Shown: one piece after another, positions 49,222 to 60,256 of the stretch | Numbering within the stretch: the first letter of the stretch is position 1 | How the letters are laid out: the number at the start of each line of letters is the position of its first letter | Program-made: the position numbers and the translations under genes | Notes under the pieces: generated by a model | Seen by the model: the letters and a program-made list of their open reading frames with translations, nothing else | What the model was told of the DNA's origin: nothing | Database searches by the model: none | Source: Xiphias gladius | Taxonomy: Eukaryota > Chordata > Actinopteri > Istiophoriformes > Xiphiidae | Length of the DNA stretch: 64,000 nt | Assembly (NCBI RefSeq): GCF_016859285.1 | Contig: NC_053403.1 | Coordinates: 990,948-1,054,947 of the forward strand | Reading direction: 5' to 3'

Positions 49222-52203
49222 GCTACCCAACCCTGTCTTTTTTTTTTTTTTCTATTCAAGTGCATTTCGTATCAGCACCACATACTGTTCATCCAGACAC
49301 AGACAACTGAACGTCAGTGGATTCAAAACATTTCCTTCAGTTACTCCACTGCAGATTAGTTTAAAAAATGTCCGGTTTTGTTCTGAAAACTCATTAAACA
49401 TTCATTTGGCTGTCCACAAATCCAGAACTGAGCTTTTATTCATTTCAGTCAGGTACTTTCACTGAGCACTTTATTAAGAACACCTGGAAACACCTCGTTG
49501 ATGAGAGAGGTCGGAGGAGAATGGCCGGACCCGTTGGAGCTGACAGAAAGTCTACGGTAACTCAGATAACCATGAACAACACGTCCAACCTTGAGGTGGA
49601 TGAGCTACAACAGCAGAAGACAAGTTCAGGTTCCAGTCCTGTCAGCCAAGAACAGAAATCTGAGGCTGCAGTGGGCCCAGGCTGCTCCAAAACTGAACAG
49701 ATGAAGACCGAAAAAATGTAACTTGGTCTGATGAATCTGGATTTCTGCTGAGGGAGCAGATTTTAGGGTCAGAATTTGGCGTCAACAACATGAATCCATG
49801 GACCCAAACTGCCTCGTGTCAACAGTCCAGGCTGGTGGTGGTGGTGTAATGGTGTGGTGAATGTTCTCTTGGCTCCACTTTGGACCCCTTAGTACCAACC
49901 AATCACGGTTTGAATGCCACATTCTGTCTGAGTATTGTTACTGACCATGTGCTTCCTTCTATGGTCACAATTTAACCACCTTCTAATGGCCACTTCCAGC
50001 AGGATAATCCACCATGTCACAAAGTAAAAGTCGTCTCAAACTGGTTTCATGAACATGTCGATGAGTTCAGTGAACTTCAGTGGCCTTACTCAGCCACCAG
50101 ACCAGAATTCAGTAGAAAACCTCTGGGATGTGGTAGAACGGGAGACTGGCAGCGTGAATGCGCAGCTGACAAATCTGCAGAAATGATGTGATGCAGTCAT
50201 GTCAACATGGAACAGAATCTCAAAGGAATGTTTCCAACACCAGCTATCGGTCTTAGTATGGTGTTCCTAGTAAAGTGCTCGGAGAGTGTAGGTAATAAGC
50301 TTGTTTAAAGCCTGGCTTGTGGCATTCAAAGCTAGTCGCCCCCACTGGTTAGAGTAACAGTAGTACCTGGTACTAATACTGCCAGTGTCATGGATTCAGT
50401 TACTCCAGAACAAGAGGTCAAAGTGAGGCATATATAACACCTAGTCTAAAGGTTCATTAGTTAAATAATACAGAACAGTGGTCCTTGGTTTTCAGTCCAT
50501 TCACCAATCCATTCCGGCTGACAACCCTTAAATGCCATCAAAATGTGAAAGTAGTTTGAAATGACAGAAACCCAACTCGGAAATCTGTCTAAAATGAGCG
50601 AGCAGGTCGGGGAGCACTGTGTCAGAGAGTCAGCAGAATGAAGTCAGATACAAAAACAGCTCACAGAATGAGACTTTCTCATTAAAACATTCAGAAATTC
50701 ATCTTTCAACTTTTGTTTTCAGAGTTTGGTTTAGGGACTTAATTCATATGGAGATTCCTATTTTGTACCATCTTTTTCAAGCCCACAATATGTCAAAAGT
50801 CTTGAATTAAACCATTTTTCCATGAAACATTCTTTCCCATCGTAATTAACCGGCAGAGATGGAAGTCCTGCCCACACTCTTACCCAAACCTCAGCCACAC
50901 AAAACCATTATCTTGCAGTGGTTAATATGGATAAAATCCGCTATCACGGTACTTTCATATTGTGAGTTGGACAAGGGCTCGAATTTGTGTGACAAAGTTT
51001 GTCAGATTTGCCAGTTTAATGCTGAAGCGTTACGTTAATTCACTTTGCCGTCAGCAATTTTTTAGTTCAGATTTTACTGAATTTGCATGACATAGTTATC
51101 ATAAGCTCTACTTTAACTGGGCCCTCAGGTGGAAATCACTGTGCACTGCAGGAGGTGAGATGTGAACACTTCTGAACCCCTTTCTACAAAAAAGGGGATT
51201 TATCATAATCGAAGGGACTCCACCGGTGGACATGCTGGAGAATATGCGGCAGACTCACAACTGTTATAATTTTCACCCGACAAGTTTAGTTTTGACAGTT
51301 TTACAGGTGAGAAATTATGACAACTTAAAAATGATGCTGACAAGTTTTCACGTCCCTCTGTCCCCTGCATCTGTCGCATTAGACTGAGATTTTAAAGCAA
51401 GAAATTTTGGTAAATGGAAAATGTTTGTCTTGTTTTGTTTTAATGAGAAAGTCTTACAATAAACATTTGAAAAGTCACATTCAGATGCAAAACATTTACA
51501 ATAAAAAAAAAGCAGCTTTTGGACTTCAATAAGTACAAAAAGGAAAAAAAAAGAGAAAAAAAAATCAGATGCAAGCACATTGCTGCTTTGTCCAATGAAA
51601 ACCTTGCATCTCCAAAAAGTCATATTTTGTAATCAAATGGACGGTTGCATAATGTGAACTTTACCTAATCAGTTTTGGCACGGCTCTCTGGGGTCAGGAG
51701 AATAGATTACCCAAAACTAATCATGTAAACTAAGAGTGAGACTAGGAGCGACGGAATGTGGAGCTTCGAGGTGCACACGGCTCTCTGGGGTCAGGAGAAT
51801 AGATTACCCAAAATTAATCATGTAAACTAAGAGTGAGACTAGGAGCGACGGAATGTGGAGCTTCGAGGTTTTCATACATCAGCAGCAGGAAGCAGGGCTC
51901 TACGGTGTCATAAGTTCAGAGGACCAAAGTTACAGTCAAAGCCATCAAAAAAAAGTAGCACGATTTGACATTTTCACACCGTAGAACCCTGACAAATATT
52001 AAAAATACACAAAAATGAAAAAGAAAACGGTCGTTGTGCTTTGCGGCACTTACGGGGCTGGTCGGTGTCTTGGGCCAGGCAGGGCTGCTAATGCTATCAC
52101 TGTCCTCCCCGTGACAGGAGGACAGACTAGCTGAGCTGGGGGACATGGGGGAAGGGGTGGGGGGCTGGGACACACACTGAGAGCTGTAGCTGTCCTGTGG
52201 CAC

Positions 52204-52239
<36 letters not shown>

Positions 52240-53496
52240 GAAATCATCCAGACACACACACAAACACACACAACAGAGCCATGTGGTGAGGGGAGGCCCA
52301 GTGGAAATGTAAAAAATAAGAGAGAGACCTTTTTTCTTCTGGGTTTTGTTTTCATGAGAAAACACACCACCACATTCAGAGGGAACAAGCAGAAGCTCAG
52401 GAGTGAAACCGGCTTCACACAGCAGCGTTAGCATTTAGCATTTAGCAGCTGGGAGTGGATGGACAGTCAGGTTAATGTGACTCAGCGGAGAGCAGAAACA
52501 CAGGAAACCGTTCTGTCTTTTAGAAATGATTCATCTCTCATAACATGCAGAAACAAGTGGATAAAACCTGCCGCAACTGCAGATTCTTACCTTTTCAGAT
52601 GGCATTAAAGACTTTATATCAGGAGGAAACAGAACTAGGGACCCCCAGAGATACGTTCTGGATATCCAGGAAAGTAGACCAGTATTGGGGTTTTATTAGA
52701 GACACGAACAAGGATATCACAGGCGTTATATACCTTGATAACCCAGACTCTTTCACATCGCTATTTCAGAGGTATTTTTTGGTGCTGATCTGAAACATTT
52801 TATCCATTCAGCTGATCCTCATATCTAATGCCTCAATTTACTTGAAGTGGCAACAGGCTGCTTAAATAAACCTTAAAAAATTTGTGAAGCCCTTAGTCAT
52901 TAATGGAAGAGCAGACTGAGGAGCATTGGCGACATTTAGGGCTTCCCTAAGGACTGTTAAGGATGAAATTAATTCAAGTTCTTAGCCCTTAAAAATCACT
53001 TACTTTTTGTACATTTCACTGTGATTTGAATATGAAAGTTTCTTTTGCTTTTCAGGTATAAAATTTAGGGGCTTTTTGATATAATTAATGCAAAGCAGAA
53101 CTGAGTTTATTCCTTTAATTTTTGTTCGATTTATATAGTTCATATTCATATAGTTTCAACTCCCTTTAGTAGCTAATAGGGAAAATTTCATCCTGATCAA
53201 ACACAGTTATGTTTTTCCTTCCGCTTCAGAGTAAACAAATCCTGCCTCAGTCATCCTTCCACGTTACTGTTAATTTGAATTCTTCCCCCAAAAATCTAGT
53301 TATTTGGAAAAATGGTGGAATTGTTGTGAATTCTAACAGCCAGCTGTGCTTTCAAGTTTCCAACCTGTTCACATTTCCTGTCGTTTCACTTCTATTTTGA
53401 AGTTTCTCCGACAGCTGACAGAACACAACACCGAACCTACAGAGCGTCGAACGATGAGCAAACTGCTTCTTAACAAAACAAAAAGTGGCAAAAATT

Positions 53497-53530
<34 letters not shown>

Positions 53531-54017
53531 CAGTCTCTGCACTCGGGAGAAACACAAAGCCGTGCTGTTGTAACTCGGCGACAAACTGCAGACACAAAGT
53601 TCTCATCAAGTGAAACCGAGTCAAAGTGGAGATAAAGCCGAGTTGTCTCACGCAACCCTGACCGCCAGACCCAGATCTGTGCTGGCTGTGATCAAGGCAG
53701 ACGCTTCACTACTGGATAATGAGGAGAGGCAAGTCAAAAGACAGCAGCGAGGAGGAGAAGCTGGAGCTTTCAAAACTCCAGCTACTGAGCTGAGAGTGAA
53801 CTAAACAAGAAGGAAAAAACAAGATAAAACAAGCAAGAGAAGAAGAAGAAAAAAAATCTCTGGCTCATGTTGGCAGGAACTGGTTATTTTTGGTTTTCTG
53901 TAACCACTTCCAAAACAGCCAAACCCAGATGAAATAATGACAGGTGTAACAAACTCTGCTGCTGGAAACAAACTGGTAAACACTGTCGACGACAATGAAG
54001 AGCACCAACGAGGAAGG

Positions 54018-54111
<94 letters not shown>

Positions 54112-57100
54112 TGCACTAGGGAATCTTTGTCTTTGCGAAACGTCTCCTGGCTGCAACAAACAGAATGCACTAAAAAGTTGACATGTCAATCTGGATTACA
54201 ATTTTCTTCTACAAGTTGTATACAGACCCTGACAGATGCGGTTTTCAGATCCTCAAACCCTCTGTTGTTTAGGGTCATGTCTATGTTTTCTGTTTCTGCC
54301 AGGGCCGAATTAACCCGCCAGCTGGCCCCAGCACAAGGAGTGTGGGCCCCTATTAAGCCAACCATGTTCTCCGACTTCGGTCGGTAAATCTATTTAACAA
54401 TATGCACCATGTAAATATAACATCAACTGAAATATTTAAGGTTTTAAAGATAGCTTCTGACACAGGTCCTGCTTTGAGACATCAAGATCAGCCCTACAGC
54501 CCTTTCCATTTCAGTTTGTGTTAATAACTCAAAAATTCCAACAAAGTAAATGCCACACAGTGGAGCTTTGATGCCGCATTGCCGAATTGGTAGTCCAGCC
54601 TTGGTTTCCACAGATACTAATCTTTTACTAAAAACAGATATATCTAGGCACTGGCTATTCACGGTTGTCTACCTCTGATAATGCCAGAAGGTACCCTGTG
54701 TAGTTTACGACCACTAGTGTCACAGCAGAGTGGTGTTTAGATGTCCCTGTCCCCATATTATTTGTAACTTGTGTTCTGCTACAACAAGCATGAGGAGGAC
54801 AGAAGCGCACACAACTGCAGAGGTTGGTACCAGTTGGTGGCAGTAATGCACCATGACAGGGAGCAACTAGCAAACGCTGTTATAACACAAGGTGACGTAA
54901 ACAAAGGAGGTTTCAAAATACACATAAACAAGACTAGGTCAAAACCTGGTATATGGTTGGACTGCGCTATGGTCATATTTCCATTCTGCCTAGTGTCAGC
55001 TGGTTTCAACACTTGTTTGCTTCTCTCCTACTGTCTGTGCTCACATAGAGTATTTCAATACAGCTGAATTCCCAATGAAGCTGTTCTCATTTACATGGTT
55101 TTCTGTTTCTGTTGTCAGAAAACAGAACAAGTATGAAATAGAGACTGAACCGTGGCCCATTAAGACAACATGTTAACCAGCAGTCACTTCCAAGCCATTT
55201 CCAAGCTGCTGTTCTGCTGCTAAAATCCTGGTTTTGTAACCACGATGTCATCTGACAAAATCACCAGACACATATGGACGACTGAAAGAAACTCATAGAG
55301 AGGTGTGCCTGCGGAGGGAAAGCCAGACCTTGCGCTTGCGGCACAATACTGGTGACTCTCTTCTACCCAAAGTAGCTGAGGTTTGTCCAGAAAGTCGCTA
55401 GATTTGTTGATAGGTGCTTTTGCGAAGAAAAGAGGCTAAAGGGGTGTGAAAAATCTAGCGACAACACACTGAGTTGGCAACACTGCCTGTTAACAGCCCC
55501 TGATGACATAATAGAAATTGTTCGCGCTAATTCATTTGGACAGAGCAACCGCCAATGGGGAAACTCCAACACTCTGCTGGCTGACCAGTGGTGGACCTTC
55601 ATCACTCAGTCAGCCAGTCAGCGACATTTGCTTTTATAGGGCTGGCCCCACTGTTGCGGTCCAGCCAAATATTGTGTTTAAAGGCTTCAACAAACAAACG
55701 AACCAGAACTTTTACGCAAACAGGAACAGAAGTGTTCAGAGTAAGAACAGTTCCAATACAACTCCATCTGTTGATGAAGACTGTGCAATAGAGTCAATGC
55801 TGTGGAACAAGCAGCGAGAACTCCAAAGGGTACCTTTAAATAACCATTAGACATTCTGGTTCAAGTCAGGCCAACCCCCCTGCGAGGCAACGTGCAGAGG
55901 CCTGGCACCTCTTCATGTTTTACTTTGATCACCACTGCATGGTGAGAGTCATCAGGTGGTGGGGGAGCCTGGACAACAGACCTGCACCGGCCATGACTTG
56001 CTGAGACCCTGTCAATAAGGTCCTTCTATGAAGGAAAATTTTTCTGCATCCCATGGGAGGACAAGAACATGGCTATGTTGAAACTCTAAACTGTAGAGGC
56101 ATCAGCTAGGAACTGTGTCCTGAAAGTTGTCAGTGCCTTTTGTGGCAGTAACACAAAAATCCCTCCTGGTGGACACCAGGAAGCTGTCAAGCTGAGGATG
56201 ACCATTTGGACTTGGCTCTCAATTTACTGGTCAATCTACGCCCAAACCTTCATCTGTGGTCATAAGTTCGAGGCAGTGTCCATAAGAAGAACACTGTGGA
56301 TACAAGAACTAAAAATGAGTTCCTTCGTAGGGTGTCTGGACATACCCTAAAAGACATTTAAAAGGAATTCGGAAGAGACCACTGCTCCTTCACATTGAAA
56401 GGAGCCAGCTGAGGAAAGTCAGGCATCTGATCAGGATGCTTCTATGACAGCTTTCCTGTGGATGTATCCTAGACATGTCCAACTGGATACTCCAGAGAAA
56501 CACACTGAAGGGATACAAACACAGACCTGGGAATGCTTCGATTCAATCAGCAGGAAAAGGAAAACCCCTGAGCTACCTGCTAAACTGCTGTCACCATGAC
56601 CAAGACCCGCATAAGCAGCAAAAAATGGGTTCATTGAGGGGTTACGTATGCAGGAATATATCTAACCGCACCCCCAAATCAAACTGTCGGGAAAAAGCAA
56701 AGTTCTTGTGTTTCAGCATGAAAATGATTTCTTGAAATGTCAATACTGCCATTCAATAAACCTGCATTAGTGGCTTTAAGGCAAATTCTTGCACTAGGTT
56801 CAGCACACATGCATCTGTTAAAGCATGCTAAGAGCACAAAAACGGCAGAGTGGGAGTTGGCGTGATCGGCGGAGCAAACAGCCATTGTGACTGGTTAACA
56901 AAGCCAAAGGACGCACCTTGGGTTTGGGTGGTTCAGTGGCAGGACCAACGCCCTCTTTGCTGAGCTCAACCCTTTGCTTGGCATCTAGATGAGCGCCCAT
57001 CCCTTCTGCTGGCATCATCATGGGGCCTGAAGGATAAAGGCAACAGATCCACTTTAAAACGGTGGCTACGCAGTAACTCAAGTATTCCAAAAGTAGTCCT

Positions 57101-60100
57101 AATCCTAACCACCGTCAAAATTATTATTTTTTTAACAGAAATTAGCATCTATGGTCCTACCTGAGGGCAGGGTGTTGTAGGGGGGTCCCTGTGGCGTCAT
57201 CCTCCCAGAGTTACTGCCTGGTTGCTGGCTGTAGGGACCTGCAGGACCTCCTGGGCCTCCGGGACCTCCGGGGCCTCCGGGGCCCATTCCTCCCATTGGT
57301 GCCATGCCCGGGTAGCTGCCCTGCCTGGACACCACAGCCGAGAAAAGGGGTTTTAATAATTATTGTGAGATGTGATCAAACTGGCAAGTTGGTAGCTCAC
57401 ATGCAGAAGTTTAAGCTGAGGAAGAAGATGAAGATTAAAGTGTCTGTTTCAGGATCCGTGCAGTTAGAGGAGACAAAGATTCAGCTGAAAAATGCCAGAG
57501 ACAAAGAGAGAAAGACCTGAAGAGTTTCATATGAACAGTTCTGGTCTTCTCAAGATGGTAGATGTTCTCAGTGGAAGGTTAGGTCAGCAAGTTGCACCTT
57601 TCCAGAGTGCTCCTCTTAGGTCCTTTCTAACACTGTGTTTGCTTTGCAAATCATGATTTAGTTCAACACATTGTCTTATTTTGTTTTGTGACCAACTCTT
57701 GATAAGTTGTATTGCCAATAACCAGGTATCTCCTTTATGTCAGCCACAAAAACAGAGATTTCAGAATAAGCAGTGAGTCGTTTTTTTTTCCCCCTCGTAA
57801 TATCAAGAGAGATAGTTTTAGAGTTTCAACTGACTGATCATAAATCAAGGTTAAACAGCTGTGGATCTTAGAAAGAGTTTTTTTTATTTACTCAAGAATC
57901 CACATTAGCAGCAGCCCCTCTGAGACCATACAGGACCCCTCAGAGGACAGGACAGGAAGTTTTCTGGTTAGTGAAACATTCCATAACCTCTAGGTGTGCA
58001 GCAGAGCCTGACACATGCACATCACATGGCTTTATCAGGTATCAATTTTCCCAATGACATTATGTTTTTTATTATGTGAATGAACAAAATGTGTCTAATA
58101 GTTATTTATAGTCCAGTGTTTCTCATAAAAAAAAACAATGAAAGACAGATGAAGGCTGTCTGGACATCCACTTCATCACCCTTGAAAATGTTTGCTCTTT
58201 AGTTCATTTTCATATTGTCTTTAGTTTGTTCACTAGCACTGTAACAGTGCCTATATTAATTTTGTTGTTTTGTTTTCCCTGCTGTACTGAAAACGTACTA
58301 AACTGTGACCTAAAACCCGTACGTACCAAACCATGGGTTTTGTGTACTGTTAAACATTCTTCTGAAATTATAGCTTTTTTTGAGAAGAAGCACCACAATT
58401 TTTTCGGCCAGTCAGATTTTGCAATGGATTCTAGGACGACACACCAAATACAAGAGGTGCTAATTCAATGAGGTACAATTTCAGAAGAAATTAGGACTTT
58501 ATTGAAACGTCATGACAGGCTGTGTTCTGTATCTGTCAGGCTCTGGTACCAAACCTACCCATAGTGCTCAGGGGGGGTCGGCACAGCATTGGTGCCCTGC
58601 TGGGAGTGGTGAGGAGGGTGAGGAAGGTGGGAGGGGTGAAGAGTAGGAGAGAGGGCAGGTCGACCCCTGGGCCAGGACTGGTTGTGGTAGACAGGCGAAC
58701 GAGCGAAGGGAGGCCTGGAAGGATGGAGGGATGGTGGAGGTTGAGAGGCAACAAAAACTTTGATTTGGTCCAAATTGTCGACTTTCAGCAGCTGCAAACA
58801 ATCAGGTTGATCTTCAAAGACACTAATGAGAGGTTTTCTTTCTTTCAATCTTTACCAAAGCAATTCTAGGTTGTTAGGAAAGTGTTTTATGAGGAAGGAA
58901 ACACATTCAGTATGTTTGTTGGACCTCAAGGATGAACACAATGTGTTTTGAGTAAATGTAAAGAGAACTCTGTTTATAATTAAACTCCACAGGGCATCTT
59001 TAAATATCTATTTTTCCTGGAATTGTTCTGATTTTCCAGACTTTTCCAGTAGTTTCCATGCTTTTTCCATCTCTCCGTCAGGACTCACCTGCTCGGAGCG
59101 GCGGCTGTGGACAAGGATGAGGAGTTGGCACTGGGCCCAGCATTGGGGCTGACGTCCGGTGGTTTGCGGCTGGCGTTGGGCCCTGGAGGCCTCATACCCT
59201 GACCAGCGGGCTGTGGCATGCCTGGGGAGGTGGGAGCCATGGCGCTCCCACCGGCGGGGTAGGGTCGCCCCCCGGCGCCGGGCCCGGGGCCGCGACCTGC
59301 TGGGGTGGAGGGGCCCTGACCGTGCATCGGACTGCTGGCATTCAACCCCAGGCTGTTGGCTAAGCCGGGGCTGGGACCGGAGCCGCTGTAGTTGGCACTG
59401 GGAGCCCCTCCATAGTGGGGGGGCCGAGGGTAGTTACCTGAGTAAGGAGAGGTGAGACGAGACATCAGACAGGAAGTAAAGTTTCAGAATTTTTACTTGT
59501 TTAAAACTGTTTTTCCTTCTAAGTTTCAGAAGACTATACCTGGGGGTCCATACTGGCCATATGAGCTGCCGTGCTGGTAGGAGCCGTGGTGCATGGGCCC
59601 CCCCGGTGTTGGGTGAGGGGACATAGGTGGTGCTGACTGCTGGGGGCCAAACTGTGGCCCTGGGGTGCTACGTTGCATGGAAGGAGGGAAACCTGAAGAA
59701 AAGATATAGATAGTGAGGAGTAGGTAAGAGACGGAGGGACTGAGGAAAAACCAAAATCCAGAGATAGTTCCAGGATGTGTTTAGCCTAGCCCAGCACAAA
59801 GACTGGAAGCAGGTTGCACCCCGGTAGCTCACCTGGTAGAGCGCATACCACGTATTAAGTCCTTACCGCAGCGGCCTCAGTTCGAAAAACCTACCCATAA
59901 TGCTCAGGGAGGGTCTGCAGCATTGGTGCCTACTATTACTCTCGAAAAAGCAAATATACTAGTCATAAAATTCTGCAGGTACGTCTGGGTGTTAAAGGGA
60001 GATTTAAAATGAGCAGAGAAACTGTCCTCCTCCAGCAAATGGAGTTAGTGAAAACAATGAAACATCCAAGTGAAGATAAAATAAATCAAACATTTTTGAC

Positions 60101-60214
60101 TGGAGGGGGCTTTAAAAAGACCTGAAGATCATTCATCATAGAGATGATGACGATCAGATGTTCCTCATAGTGGAAAACCTAAACGATAAATCGACATCGC
60201 TCTGTAGAACTGTG

Positions 60215-60256
<42 letters not shown>

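Noticed and set aside
49521..49721. Small intact-looking frame inside the Tc1-like relic
   Set aside because: It is a remnant of a decayed transposase with frameshifts before and after it; not a host gene.
53801..54189. Cys/Val and Thr/His repeat 'proteins' across (CA)n tracts here and at 18081, 49155 and 60218
   Set aside because: Dinucleotide repeats translate as open frames in every phase. There is no evidence of coding.
59815..59885. Functional tRNA gene
   Set aside because: A and B boxes are present, but the acceptor stem does not pair and the B box is imperfect. It is a SINE head.
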